Source of the DNA: Antennarius striatus
Lineage: Eukaryota; Chordata; Actinopteri; Lophiiformes; Antennariidae
Assembly (NCBI RefSeq): GCF_040054535.1
Contig: NC_090777.1
Coordinates: 16,130,001 to 16,194,000, forward strand
Direction of reading: 5' to 3'
DNA length: 64,000 nucleotides
Both the position numbers and the translations under genes were made by a program. The notes under the pieces were generated by a model, which was not told the DNA's origin, made no database searches, and saw nothing but the letters and a program-made list of their open reading frames with translations. The first letter of the stretch is position 1, and each line of letters opens with the position of its first letter. Shown one piece after another: positions 12,780 through 40,426 of this stretch.

Positions 12780-15700
12780 ATGCCAAAAGTAACAAGGCAT
12801 ACCTTGGAGCCTTTACATGACACTGTCATCTTCGCTGGGGGTGCCAGTTTTAATGTTCACAGGATCATCATGTGTAACTGCAGTATATACTTCGAGTGAG
12901 TTACTTACGTAATATCAGTGTAAACTGATATAGTTCATCACTGAGTTCAGCCCAAAATACAGTTATACAGTAAAATTATGACAGGTTGAGGATCAGCCAC
13001 TTTATCTGAGAAACACAGCAGTCACGTTAATTAATACTAGCCGGACCTGTATAAATCAGCATCTCTACTGCTTTCATTCATTCAATCAGCATATTTTCTT
13101 ATGTTACTATGTTATACACTGCCTGGCTGAAACAAAATTCACCACCAAAAACAGGTCACAATATTGTGACAATATTGTCTAATATTGTGTTGGACCACCT
13201 TAGTTTGGATTAGGTCACACATTCGCTGATTCCTTGTTTCAATAAGCTTCCGCAATGTCACAAGATTTATTTCCATCCAGCGTTGCATTAATATTTCACC
13301 AATGTAGAGTGACCGCTGGGCAAAGCCTTCTCCAGCACATCCCAAAGATTCTCAGCGGGCTTAAGGTCTGGACTCTGTGGTGGCCAATCCATGAGTAAAC
13401 AATGTCTCATACTCCCCGAACCACTCTTTCCAATTTGAGCCAGATGAATCCTTGCATTGTCATCTTTGAATAAACCTGTGGCATTAGGGAAGAAAAAAAC
13501 TCCATTGATGGAAATACCTGGTCATTCAGTATATTCAGTTAGTCAGCTGACCTCATTCTTTGAGCACATGCTGTTGCTGAACCTGGACCTGACCAACTGC
13601 AGCAACCCCATATAACAACACTGCCCCCACAGGCTGGTCCAGTAGGCACTGGTCATGATGGGTGCATCACTTCATCTGCCTCTCTACTTACCTTGATAAG
13701 CCCATCACTCTGGAACAGGGTAAATCTGGACTCACCAGACCACGTTTCCCCCCACTCGGAGTGGGCACTGCACCGTTTTTCAGCTGAGAACCATGGCCTC
13801 AGATTTAAAGGTCCTACTCCTCATATCGGTTGCTTCACACCTGGCTGCAAACAGCTCCAGTGCGAGCTGGAGGTCACTGTTCAATGAGGCCAGTTTGGAC
13901 CTCCTAGGTCTGCCTCCCACGTAACCTGATCATACTCACCACCAGGTGGTGATCAGTTGACAGCTCAGCACCTCTGTATACTCAAGTGTCAAGAACACGT
14001 GGCCGTAGATCAGCTGATATGACTATAAAGTTAATCACTGATCTACAACTTAGGGTTTACTAGTACCAAAGGCACTTGTGACACCCAAACGACCCCTCCA
14101 GGTTAAGCTGTCATTTTCCACATGATCATTGGTGTAGCCTTGTTTTGTTTTGTTTGCTTATTTGTTTTTGAGTTTGATCATATGATGTGCTATTATAGCT
14201 ACTTAATGCTTTTCTTCATTCACAGGGCACTTTTCTGCCGACACACAGCCTGTACCAGAACACATTTTGCCATTCCTGACGTGTCTGCTGAGGTGATGGA
14301 GGTTATCATTGATTTTGCATACACTGGTTCTGTCACTGTGACAGAGGACAATGTACAACAGCTTTTTATAGCAGCTGACTTTTTCATTATAACTGATATT
14401 GTAGAGGCATGCATCAAATTCGTGGAAGAGAATCTTACTCCAGAAAACTGCATTGGTGTTCGTCGGTTCGCCATCTTTTGTCCTCAATTGCAGCACAAGG
14501 CTCACTTCCTTTTGACAAATAAGTTTGAGGAGGTTGTTTCTAGCGAGGAGTTCCTGCAGCTCACTTGGCAGGAACTCAGTGACATGCTTGATAGTGATGA
14601 TATTAATGTGAATGAGGAGAAAACTGTGTACGAGGCCATAGTTAGGTGGATCGACCATGCACCTGTGCACAGAACCACATACTTAGCTGCGCTCTTGTTA
14701 AAGGTAAGACAACATTCTGTCATTATGCTTAATTTAAATTTTCAGATTCAGTAATTAGCTCATGTTTTACAGCAAAAATAATTACAACTATAAGGTTACC
14801 TGGGTGCTTCTACACCTGCAGCTAAGTTAACTTTTATCAGGCTAAAGTGACCAAAATATATTTTTGTTATTTAGTTTTGGTATGAGTCCTGTTAATACAA
14901 AAATATTTCTAAAGTTAAAAGTCATGTCAGACTGAAATTGGTGATTTTTATATTTATAAATATGGAATAGCACAATTCCATTCTGTTCAATTCAAATTCT
15001 CTTTTTCCTCTGTAGGCTCGGCTGGCATTGTGCAGTATAGCTGACATTAAGTCCATGATGTCCAATCCATATTTGAGAAACAACACCCAGTGTGTTCAAA
15101 TTATTATTAATGCCTTGCAACTCAAATACCGGCTTTTGAATGCCACACCACCCATGACATTTTGCTCTAACTACACTGCTCGTCCTCGCTTACCTAATGC
15201 CGTAATGTTTGCCATTGGAGGCTGGTGCAGCACCCATGTAACTAACATCATCGAGGTTTACGATATCCGTGCTGATTACTGGTTGAACATCACAGATCAT
15301 CAGGAAAGTCCCCGTGGCTGTCATGGCACTGTTTTCCACAATGGGTTTATCTATTGTATTGGTGGCTCTAATGGGGAGGACGCTTGCAACAACATGCGCA
15401 AATTTGATGTAAAAAGATGCATTTGGCTTGAAGCAGCACCCATGAACCACTGCCGCTGCTATGTAAGCGTTGCTGCTTTGGGTGGATTTATTTATGCATT
15501 AGGAGGTTTTGATGGTAATCGTCGACTGAGGACTGCAGAGCGCTACAGACCTGAGATAAACCAATGGAGTCTGATTGCATCCATGCATGATGTCAGAAGT
15601 GATTGCGGTTGTGCAGTATTCAATAACAAGGTGGGTGAAGTTACAGAGCAGTTGGGAATTGCTTTGCTTTGGAGTTGTTATAATGCTGACAGGAAACATG

Positions 15701-17233
15701 GGTGCATTGAGTTACCTTCTTGTTTACCTTTTGTGTTTTTGGTTTTCAATACTTTGCCAGAGTTTAGAGCTCTGCTAAATGTTTAAAAAAACAATTAATG
15801 CGTTCATTCATTTTCTGCTGCTTGTTCATCATATGGCGAGTTGTGGGGATTGCTGCAGCCTAACCCAGATGACTTGTGGGCAAGAGGTGGGGGATACTTC
15901 AACCACGGACCAACAAGTGGCAGTGCACTGCAGAGCCACATGAATGACAAATAACCACTCACACACGCAATCAGACCCACGGGCAATTTGGACTGATCAA
16001 TTCATCTAGGGTGTTTGTTTTTGGAGGTGGGAGGAAACCGGGGAATTTGGAGAGAACCCAATATGAACATATTATTTTCTCTGCAAGAATTTCTTAATTT
16101 CCGCAGTACACCAAAGCACCGGGAGTGTCCCCTGCTTGTCTTCCGTAAATCCGCTGGGATTGGCTCCAGCAACCCCCATGACCCTTGCAGGCAAAGAAAC
16201 AGATAAGAGAATGGACGGACACACGGACGAAAGAACGAACGAAGTTGTTAATTCAAACATTTGTGGACTACACTATATGCTGGAACGTATTCAATATTTG
16301 TATCAATAAGAATTCTTTAATTATATTAAAAAGAAAGAGAAGAAAATTAGACATGAGAGAAAAATGACTACTTTGGGCTTATGCCAAGAAAAGTAATATT
16401 TGTTAACTACTTTTCGTTTTCCTCTTTTTCTGCCCAGATTTACATTTGTGGTGGTTTCAATGGAAAAATTGTTCTTCAAAGTTGTGAATTTTATTGTCCA
16501 AAGTCCAACCAATGGACAAGGTTCGCTGACATGAGAACCAGACGCAGTGGAAATGGTGTCATTTTATATGACAGCCACATCTATGTAGTGAGTAAATGAA
16601 GAACTAACCCACTTTAAGGACAGCATGTCATTTTATGCAGTAGGACTTAGTGCTTACATGAATGAAAATGAAAATGTCCCGTTTGATGTTTAGTTGGCAG
16701 CATGCATGTCATGTTCACAATGTTCACAAGTTTGTTAACATGATTCATAATATGTTAAATTTGATTTGAACACAAACACTCATATGACCTTTTTAATTAT
16801 TTTGTTCTGATAGCTTGGTGGCTACAATGGCCTCTCACGTCTCAGAAGCGTTGAGGCCTACAACCCACGGACCAACGAGTGGCATCAACGACCTTGCATG
16901 TCGTCTTTCCGCAGCAACTTTGGCATTGAAGTGATAAACAACAAGCTATTTGTCATGGGGGGCTACAACGGCATTGATATCAAGAGTTTTGTTGAGTATT
17001 ATAGTGCAAAAACTAATAAGTGGTCTAGAGCCTGTCCAATGGGGACTGCTCGCTGTGGTGTCAGCTGCTGTGTCTTGTCCAATTACCCCAACTTGAAACA
17101 GTATACCATGAGTCGTGACTCCCTGCCACATTTAGAGGGAGTGCAAAATCTGGAGGAGTCTGTCAGAGTTCATCTCCAGACACCCTGTACGAATCAACCA
17201 GACACAAACACAGACACAGGTGGACTCAGTTAA
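12780..17233 (+). CDS. klhl10: Kelch-like protein 10-like (BTB-BACK-Kelch), 5 coding exons, 592 aa
   Basis: Exons 12780-12895, 14226-14703, 15016-15630, 16438-16587 and 16814-17233 keep one frame with GT/AG ends, giving 592 aa against about 608 for human KLHL10. Residues 1-110 are the BTB domain, in two exons (LHDTVIFAGGASFNVHR, then IDFAYTGSVTVTEDNVQQLF). BACK follows (TPENCIGVRRF; WIDHAP), then six kelch repeats from about residue 250, such as MFAIGGWCS, YALGGFDGNRRLRTAERY, IYICGGFNG and LFVMGGYNG. KLHL10 is a CUL3 substrate adaptor best known from spermatids. Many residues differ from human, notably the Cys-rich spots CIWLEAAP and CGCAVFN, so this looks like one of the diverged teleost copies. 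The start is inferred: only about 14 residues precede the conserved BTB core, so a further 5' exon is possible. Confidence 0.85.
13105..13745 (-). mobile_element. Tc1-like DNA transposon remnant
   Basis: Read on the minus strand, this resembles the C-terminal half of a Tc1 transposase, with phrases equivalent to MDWPPQSPDLNPIENLWDV (here drifted) and the final HWMEINLVTLRKLIET. It sits in intron 1 of the klhl10-like gene. It is broken by indels and lacks the N-terminal half; no terminal repeats were recognised. Confidence 0.8.
13760..14105 (-). mobile_element. Old Rex3-like LINE fragment
   Basis: 13786-13830 matches the Rex3 segment at 5615-5660 (gaaccatggcctcagattt), and 13938-13990 matches 7138-7190 (caccaccaggtggtgatc). 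The middle of the element is missing, so this is a deleted and diverged copy. It follows directly on the Tc1 remnant in the same intron. Confidence 0.7.
15800..16210 (-). repeat. Dispersed tRNA-headed/L2-tail type repeat, copy 1
   Basis: The plus strand reads from a cattcatt tail through gattgctgcagcctaaccc and aatttggactgatcaattc to gtgggaggaaaccgggga. This is the common fish repeat also present at 19393-19625, 22390-22750, 29672-29880 and 31438-31690, always in the same orientation. It lies in intron 3 of the klhl10-like gene. The class name is inferred from the fullest copy. Confidence 0.65.
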
Positions 17234-17643
17234 CTTTTGTGGATGAGTATGAACAGGAGATAATAAAAAGACAAAAGATAATAAAAGCCATGTCTGCTCA
17301 CGGGCATCACAGACAACGAGAGATCGCCAACTAACAAGATGGAGAAGTTCATGGAACTTGCATCTAGAGTATCGAGTTGGAGTATCGAGTTATTGGTAAT
17401 ACATGGACATGGCGGATAACTGTTTCCATTGAGGGCTTCAAGGGCTCCCCTCTTTGTGCGGACAGGGATGGTACCAGCGCAGTAATACAAAACATGGAGG
17501 TCTTGTTCTTGTGAACTACATTGAACTGTGGGCTGTTGGGTACCATCCCTACATTACCTCGGTCCACTAACCCTATACAGTTATATCTTGTTACTCGCGG
17601 TTAATGCGTTCCAGGACCACCCGCGAAAAACGAAATTCCGCGA

Positions 17644-19049
<1,406 letters not shown>

Positions 19050-19392
19050 TTTATTTTATTTATGGTAATTTAAACGTGTATGAACCCTCCCCACATTGAT
19101 ATTAAACCACCTTTTATCTGTATTACCTTTTCCCGCACTCTTACTGACTGTTTAAAACACTTTTATATTAAAGAAAAGTTGCAGGAGGAACAATGAGTCT
19201 CCGAATGCAGTCCACACACTGATGCTGTCAGCAAATAGCATGCGCGTACGTTATCACATGACTACCTACTGAAAATCTGAGATGTAGTTAAGCTGCACAT
19301 CTTGAAGCACAAATAAGCGAAAGATTATTGTATTGCAGTGAGGAGGACGACAAATGGAAGCTAAGACACTTCAACCATACATACCTGTGTTC

Positions 19393-19625
19393 ATCCATTC
19401 ATCTTCTAAACCCGCTTTAGTCGTTGTCACAGGTTGCGGGGAGCTGGAGCCTATGCCAGCCAACTGGCAGGTGTGAGGCAGAGGACACTCCAAGCATGAT
19501 GCCAGTGCACCGCAGAGCCACACATATACAAACACGCATGCACACACTCACACCTACGGTCAATTTGGGACTGGACAATTAACCTGAAGCGCATGTTTTT
19601 TTGGAGGTGGGAGGAAGCTGTCTTG
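19393..19625 (-). repeat. Dispersed tRNA-headed/L2-tail type repeat, copy 2
   Basis: Same order of phrases as the copy at 22390: ggttgcggggagctggagcc, ccagtgcaccgcagagccac, then caatttgggactggacaatt. It ends inside the ggaggtgggaggaagc segment, so the tRNA-like head is missing. Confidence 0.7.
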
Positions 19626-19917
19626 GGTCCCTTTTACAAAGCAAGTTTAGTAGAAACCCTGGGTATATTGACCCTGAAATGAGAGAAACCCAGGGTTACC
19701 AGTTTGACAAAGGGATGTAGTCCAGAATTTGTATATATATATTATTTTTTTATCTATTCTGCATTAATTACAATTTCTTTTCAATGTTTCATTCTTAAAT
19801 TCTCAAACTATGGAATGAGGAAATGAAGATTTGTTATTTTATGTTAGTGTTCAAGAAGAATTTAAAATCTAAAATTATGATAATTGTGTATTTGTATTGA
19901 TGCCTATCATGAAATGT

Positions 19918-20030
19918 AATGTGTGTGTGTATGTGCATGCACACGAACTTGTGTGTGTGTGTGTGTGTGCGTGCGCGCGTGCGTGTGTGTGCGTGTGTGA
20001 GTGTGTGTCTGTGTCTGTGCGTGTGCCTAT
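19918..20030. repeat. (TG)n-type microsatellite
   Basis: Alternating gt/gc tract with interruptions. It is followed at 20148-20186 by a few TTAGGG-like units before the RTE fragment begins. Confidence 0.85.
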
Positions 20031-20204
20031 TTAAAGAACAGAGACAAAACTCCCAAAAAAGAGAAACCCATAGTGTACAGAAGGGTTGGGAAAAAATTCA
20101 AGAAAGTAAAATGTATCAGAACAGAGAAAAACAGGAAAAAATATCAGGGGTTAGGGTTAGAAGGGGTTAAAAGGGGGTTAGGGTATTAGCCGTTAGTGTG
20201 GTGG

Positions 20205-21405
20205 TAACATGGTAAGAGTACTTTGAAGAGTTGATGAATGAGGAAAATGAGATAGAACAAAGACTAAAAGAGGTGACTGTTGTGGACCAGGAAGTAGCAA
20301 AGATTAGTCAGGATGAAGTGAGGAGGGCATTGAAGAGGATGTAAAGTGGAAAGGCCCTTGGTCCTGATGATATACCTGTTGAGGTATGGAAGTGTCTAGG
20401 AGAGGTGGCAGGAGAGTTTCTGACTGGGTTGTTCAACAGGATCTTAGATAGCGAGAAGATGCCTGAGGAATGGAGGAGAAGTGTGCTGGTGCCCATTTTT
20501 AAGAACAAGGGAGATGTGCAGAGTTGTGGCAACTACAGAGGAATAAAGCTGATGAGCCATACAATGAAGTTATGGGAAAGAGTACTTGAAGCTAGACTAA
20601 GGGCAGAAGTGGACATTTGTGGGCAGCAGTATGTTTTCGTGCCAAAAAAGAGTACTACAGATGCAGTATTTGCTTTGAGGATGTTTATAGAGAAGTACAG
20701 AGAAAGCCAGACGGAGCTGCATTGTGTTTTTGTCGATCTGGAGAAAGCTTATGACAGGGTGCCCAGAGAGGAACTGTGGTATTGTATGAGGAAGTCTGGA
20801 GTGGCAGAGAAGTATGTTAGAGCGGTGCAGGACATGTATGAGGACTGTAAGACAGTGGTGAGGTGTGCTGTAGGTGTGACAGAGGAGTTCAAGGTGGAGG
20901 TGGGACTGAATCAGGGATCAGCTCTGAGCCCCTTCTTGTTCGCTATGGTGATGGACAGGCTGACAGACGAGGTTAGACAGGAATCTCCATGGACTATGAT
21001 GTTTGTAGATGACATTGTGATCTGTAGCGAGAGCAGGGAACAGGTGGAGGAGAAGCTACAGAGGTGGAGGTTTGTCCTGGAAAGGAGAGGAATGAAGGTT
21101 AGCCGCAGTAAGACAGAGTACATGTGTGTGGATGAGAGGGACCCAAGTGGAAGAGTGAGGTTACAGGGAGAAGAGATCAAGAAGGTGGAGGATTTGAAGT
21201 ACTTAGGGTCAACAGTCCAGAGCAATGGAGAGTGTGGAAAAGAGGTGAAGAAGCGTGTATAGGCAGGATGGAACGGGTGGAGGAAAGTGTCAGGTGTGAT
21301 GTGTGATAGAAGAGTTTCAGCTAAAATGAAAGGAAAGGTGTACAAAACTGTGGTGAGACCAGGGATGTTGTTTGGTCTAGAGACAGTGTCACTGAGGAAA
21401 TGACA
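20205..21405 (+). mobile_element. RTE-type LINE fragment (reverse transcriptase part)
   Basis: An open stretch of 285 codons at 20405-21262 encodes most of the reverse transcriptase: NYRGIKLMSHTMKLWERV, FVDLEKAYDRVPREEL, GLNQGSALSPFLFAMVMDRL and the catalytic box as FVDDIV instead of FADDIV. It matches the minus-strand element at 37375-40409 at protein level. The endonuclease is missing at the 5' side and the sequence breaks off at about 21405 before the usual 3' tail, so both ends are truncated. Confidence 0.88.
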
Positions 21406-21409
21406 GGAG

Positions 21410-22380
21410 ACATATTGTCCCAACTTGACAGCCCTTTCTGTCAAGTCAGGATAACATACTATATCTCTGAGCATGTTTTCTCTGTAACGAGAAACAATTA
21501 AACAAAGCTGCACTCAAGGCTCACAAAAAAGGCCTTAAATAACATCCTGAAATTGGCTACCATTGTGATGCCTGACATTGACACACTTGTGAAAGCTAAA
21601 AGATGCCAGGTTTTAGGAATTAAATAATGGTTAACCCCGCTTAAAATGCTGAATGAGATACTGCACCCTGATATAGTTCTGTGAAAATGATTGTCTTCTG
21701 TGGAAATTTAAAGAAAATTAACAGTGTGAGACTTACTGTAATAATGTCAGCCGCTGCAGTTCATAAGTTTGGTTTGTTGAAATTATTTGTGTATTACACA
21801 GCTTTTAGCTTTCTATCAATGAATAGTGTAGCATACAAGACAGAGAGTAAATCAACTCTCTTGAATAGTTTCTACCTAGGTTTGTATGGTTTGTTGCATC
21901 AGCAAAGGATTAATACATGGAAATTACAAATGAGAAATTTGATTTAAAAAAGTAGTTTTATTTATTATTTTGTATTTTGTTAAATCCCAAATAAGCTGTG
22001 ACCTAAAGTTTAATAGTGTTGTAAATACACTGAGACAAAGTATAAGGGTTTTTTTGGGGGGAGTAAGACAAAGACAAACAATCATACGCTGTTATTTTTA
22101 AGTTTTTATGCCATGATTTAACTTTTCTAGCCCACTACAGAAAAGATTTTCCTCGGTCATAACATCAAAACATAACATCAGTATTCACAATACCTTTGGG
22201 TTTAACTTTATGGGTGTGTCAATCACTATTAATTTCTTCATTTATGATGTAAGACTTCTCTATGCGAAACATGTTTTGTTCTGACTCCCAAAAACCAGAG
22301 AAGTGATATGTCACTGTGGTTAACTTGTTAATATCAAATCAAAATCAAATCAATTTATATGGCACTTTTAACACAAGAAC
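21410..22380. other. Intergenic, nothing recognised
   Basis: AT-rich sequence between the RTE fragment and a dispersed repeat. Short open frames here show no domain or family resemblance. It may contain the 3' flank of the eif3a-like gene, which ends at 22921 on the minus strand. Confidence 0.5.
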
Positions 22381-22384
22381 ACTC

Positions 22385-22760
22385 AACACAAAATCCATCC
22401 ATCCATCCATTTTCAATACCGCTGTATCCGCTGTCGCAGTGCTGATCCTATCCCAACTGACTGGGGTTGTGAGGCGGGGGACACTCCGGGTACAATGCCA
22501 GTGCACTGCGGAGCCACATAGAGACAGACAACCATGCACGCACACACTCACACCTAGGGAACATTTGAAGCCATCCAATTTGCCTAAAGTGCATGTCTTT
22601 GGAGGTGGGACGAAGCCGGAGAACCCGGAGAGAACACGCGCAGACACGGGGAGAACATGGAAACTCTGCACAGAGCGGGACGCAAACCCAGAACCGTCTT
22701 GCTGTGCGGTGACAGCGTTACCCACTGTGCCACCATGCTGCCCCATGCAACACAGTGATT
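22385..22760 (-). repeat. Dispersed tRNA-headed/L2-tail type repeat, copy 3 (fullest)
   Basis: The plus strand begins ccatccatccatccatt and ends gtgccaccatgctgcccc. Read on the minus strand it starts ggcagcatggtggcacagtg and contains a B-box-like ggttctgggtttgcg, which suggests a tRNA-like head, followed by ggttctccggcttcgtccc and a ccat tail. An A-rich run (22767-22795) follows. Confidence 0.7.
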
Positions 22761-22920
22761 CACAAAAAAAAACAAAAAAAACAAAAAAAAAACAGGGTCA
22801 CCACACACACAATACATGGAATGGCAATATACAGGATACCCCTCCCTTCCCCCCCAAAAAACAAAATACGGACATCTGATGCAGTATGTCGCTCAGCAAC
22901 GGACAGTAGATCAACCACCA

Positions 22921-36224
<13,304 letters not shown>

Positions 36225-37374
36225 CTGTAACATCCAGAGTAGCAACAAATACACACAACAAATTAACATTTCAATGGTTACGTACTGTGGCTCTATAGTA
36301 ACATCAGCTGGCATTGCTGGGCTGTTGTGCTTAGTAAACGTGATATCAGCACTGGCTTACTACATGTAATACATAGACATAGACAAATTGTTTTGACATT
36401 ACTTATTTCAAAATATTTAATCTAACGTATCCATCAGGCAAGGCCAGGATAGGCTATCCATCCTCAGGCTTTCAGTGTAATTATTGTGTATATTTGTATA
36501 ATTAATGTGTATGTTTGTACAATCTTTTTTGGAGGCAAGTGAGTTAACAAGTGAGATTATGGCTTCATGCTATCATTTACTTTTAGTTACAGGTAAGAAA
36601 ACAATAAAATCTTGAAACATCTTGGAGTGTGCATGTTTTTGTGCACCTCTCTACTCAACTACAGCTGCTGGCTCTATATAATTCATTGATCTTCATTCAT
36701 CTTCAGCTCTACATATTATACAATATAATTTGCTGCAACATTTTAATTATAATGGATTTAAATATGTAAACATGAACATTTAAAAATGATCAGTTAAATT
36801 ATAATTTAAAGTAGATGATATTGGTAAATATCGGGGGGGGTTTACGTTTCTGTAGCATGGCAACTCCGTTTGTGTTAAGTCTTGGTTTGAAATTCTCATA
36901 GAATTCCAAATTCATACTTAAAGTGACTGTCCAGTGCAAATCACAGGTCTGCCATTTATATTGTACTAGATCAAAGCCAGGCAGCTAGAGCAATCTTTGA
37001 TCATTACGGAACACATCTATGCAAAACCTCAATTGATTGACAAAAGTTGATGTGAAAGGTCATCTTATGATGTCAAGTCTTAAATGACAATCGTGGATCA
37101 AAGTAAAGATCAAAGAAGCCATCAAGCTGTCCAGTTTAGACAAAGAGGAGGAACAGGCAAAACAAAAAGGTATGCAGGTTTCTAAGAGTGATGTGACTGA
37201 CAGTAGACTATAGTCTATTTACTGTATTAGCCTTTCGCTAATATGTTGCCAAGCAACAGAAGACCACTGTATTTGTTATTTAATTTTGCTGATCTAGCTA
37301 CAATTATAATTGAGGCATCATGTCATGCAACTGATTTCACCCATAGGCAGCCTAGTCTAGTTTGTTTTTTCATC

Positions 37375-40300
37375 TTTTCCTTTTGGCTTTTCCCTTCAGG
37401 GGTCACCACAGCGAATCAATTGCCTCCATCTAACCCTGTCCTTTGCATGCTCTTCTCTCACACCAACTACCTTCATGTCCTCTAATCACTACATCCATAA
37501 ACCTCCTCTTTGGTCTTCCTCTAGGCCTCCTGCCTGGCAGGTCAAAACTCAGCATCCTTCTACCAATATATTCACTATCTCTCCTCTGAACATGTCCAAA
37601 CCATCTCAGTCTGGCCTCTCTGACTTTATTTCCAAAACCTCTGACATGTGCTGTCCCTCTGATGTACTCATTCCTGATCCTATCCTTCCTGGTCACTCCC
37701 AGAGAGAACCTCAGCATCTTCATCTCGGCTACCTCCAGCTCTGTCTCCTGTCTTTTCTTCAGTGACACTGTCTCTAGGCCAAACAACATCGCTGGTCTCA
37801 CCACAGTTTTGTACACCTTTCCTTTCATTTTAGCTGAAACTCTTCGATCACACATCACACCTGACACTTTTCCATTTTCCTTTTACCATCCTGCCTGTAC
37901 ACACTTCTTCACCTCTTTTCCACACTCTCCATTGCTCTGGACTGTTGACCCTAAGTACTTAAAATCCTCCACCTTCTTGATCTCTTCTCCCTGTAACCTC
38001 ACTCTTCCACTTGGGTCCCTCTCATTCACACACATGTACTCTGTCTTACTGCGGCTAACCTTCATTCCTCTCCTTTCCAGGACAAACCTCCACTTCTCTA
38101 GCTTCTCCTCCACCTGTTCCCTGCTCTTGCTGCAGATCACAATGTCATCTGCAAACATCATAGTCCATGGAGATTCCTGTCTAACCTCGTCTGTCAGCCT
38201 GTCCATCATCATAGCGAACAAGAAGGGGCTCACAGCTGATCCCTGATGAAGTCCCACCTCCACCTTGAACTCCTCTGTCACACCTACAGCACATCTCACC
38301 ACTGTCTTACAGTCCTCATACATGTCCTGCACCGCTCTAATATACTTCTCTGCCACTCCGGACTTCCTCATACAGCATCTGAAGTACTCTTTTTTGGCAT
38401 GAAACCATACTGCTGCTCTCAAATGCTCACTTCTGCCCTTAGTCTAGCTTCCACTACTCTTTCCCATAACTTCATTGTATGGCTCATCAGCTTTATTCCT
38501 CTGTAGTTGCCACAACTCTGCACATCTCCCTTGTTCTTAAAATGGGGCACCAGCACACTTCTCCTCCATTCCTCAGGCATCTTCTCACTATCTAAGATTC
38601 TGTTGAACAACCCAGTCAGAAACTCTACTGCCACCTCTCCTACACACTTCCAAACCTCTACAGGCATATCATCAGGAGGATGCACCTCCTGATGATATAC
38701 CTTTCCACTGCCTTTCCACTCATCCTCTTCAGTGCCCTCCTCACTTCCTCCTGACTAATCTTTTCTATTTCCTGGTCCACAACATTCACCTCTTCTAGTC
38801 TTTGTTCTCTCTCATTTTCCACGTTCATCAACTCTTCAAAGTACTCTTTCCATCTTCCCATCACACTACTAGTGCCTGTCAATAGACTTCCATCCCTATC
38901 CTTAATCACCCTAACCTGCTGCACGTCCTTCCCATCTCTGTCTCTCTGTCTTGCCAACCTGTATAGATCAGTCTCTCCCTCCTTACTGTCCAACCTAGCA
39001 TACAAGTCATCATAAGCTTCTTGTTTGGCATTTGCTACCTCTACCTTCACCTTACGCTGCATCTCCCTGTACTCCTGTCTACTCTCCTCAGTCCTCTCAG
39101 TGTCCCACTTCTTCTTAGCTAACCTCTTTCTCTGTATACACTCCTGTACCTCCTCATTCCACCACCAAGACTCCTTATCTACTTTCCTTCCAGATGACAC
39201 ACCAAGTACTCTCCTACCTGTCTCCCTGATCACATTAGCTGTAGTTTTCCAGTCATCTGGAAGCACCTCCTGACCACCCAGAGCCTGTCTTAACTCCTTC
39301 CTAAAAGTCATGCAACACTCTTCCCTTTTCAGCTTCCACCATTTTGTCTTCTGCTCTGCCTTTGCCCTCTTCATCTTCCTCACCACCAGAGTCATCCTGC
39401 ACACCACCATCCTATGCTGTTTGACTACACTCTCGCCTACCACTACTTTACAGTCACTGATGTCCTTCAGGTTACACCGTCTAAACAAGATGTAGTCTTA
39501 CCTGTGTGCTCTTACCACCACTCTTATAGGTCACCCTATGTTCCTGCCTCTTCTGGAAGAAAGTATTCACTATAGCCAATTCCATCCTTTTTGCAAAGTC
39601 AACTACCATCTGTCCCTCTGCGTTCTTCTCCTGGATACCAAACCTGCCCATCACCTCCTCATCACCTCTGTTTCCTGCACCAACATGTCCATTGAGGTCT
39701 GCTCCAATGACAACTCTCTCACTTCTAGGTATGCTCTGCATCACTTCATCAAAGTCCAACCAGAATTTCTCTTTCTCCTCCAGCTCACATCCTACCTGTG
39801 GAGCATACCCAATAACAACATTGAACATCACACCTTTGATTTGTAGCTTCAGACTCATCACTCTATCCGACACTCTTTTTACCTCCAGGACATTCCTGAC
39901 AAATTTCTCCTTCAAGATAACTCCTACTCCATTTCTCGTCCCATCTACACCATGATAGAACAACTCGAACCCTGCTCCTAAGCTACTAGCCTTGCTACCT
40001 TTCCACCTGGTCTCCTGGACACACAGTATGTCTATCTTCCTCCTCTGCATCATGTCAACCAACTCTCTACCTTTTCCTGTCATAAATCCAACATTTAACG
40101 TCCCTACTCTCAGTCCTATACTCTCGGCGCTCCTCTTCTCTCTCTTCGTGCGAACACACTTTCCTCCTCTCCTTCTTTGACCAACAGTTGTCCAATTTCC
40201 ACCGGCGCCCTGTGGGTCAACAGCGCCGATGGCGGTCGTTGTTAACCTGGGCCTCGACTGATCCGGTATGGAAGTCATGGGTTTGATTCGCATCTTTGAT

Positions 40301-40409
40301 TTGGCAGAAGTTTTACGTAGGATGCCTTTCCTGACGCAACCCTCTGTATTTATCCGGGCTTGGGACCTGCACAATAAGACACTGGCTTGTGTCCTCTTGT
40401 GGCTACATT
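37375..40409 (-). mobile_element. Full-length RTE-type LINE with target-site duplication
   Basis: Flanked by a 17-bp duplication with one mismatch: 37358-37374 and 40410-40426 (tagtttgtNttttcatc). On the minus strand it encodes an N-terminal region and endonuclease (about 40300-39490; LRVGTLNVGFMTGKG, CVQETRWKGS, VIGADLNGHVG), then reverse transcriptase (about 39000-37880; YRGIKLMSHTMKLWERV, MFADDIVICSKS) and a C-terminus (GRRPRGRPKRRFMDVV) before a tail ending near 37375. The frame is broken at several points, including a short duplication near 38690, so it is not active. It lies upstream of the first recognised eif3a-like exon. Confidence 0.9.
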
Positions 40410-40426
40410 TAGTTTGTGTTTTCATC

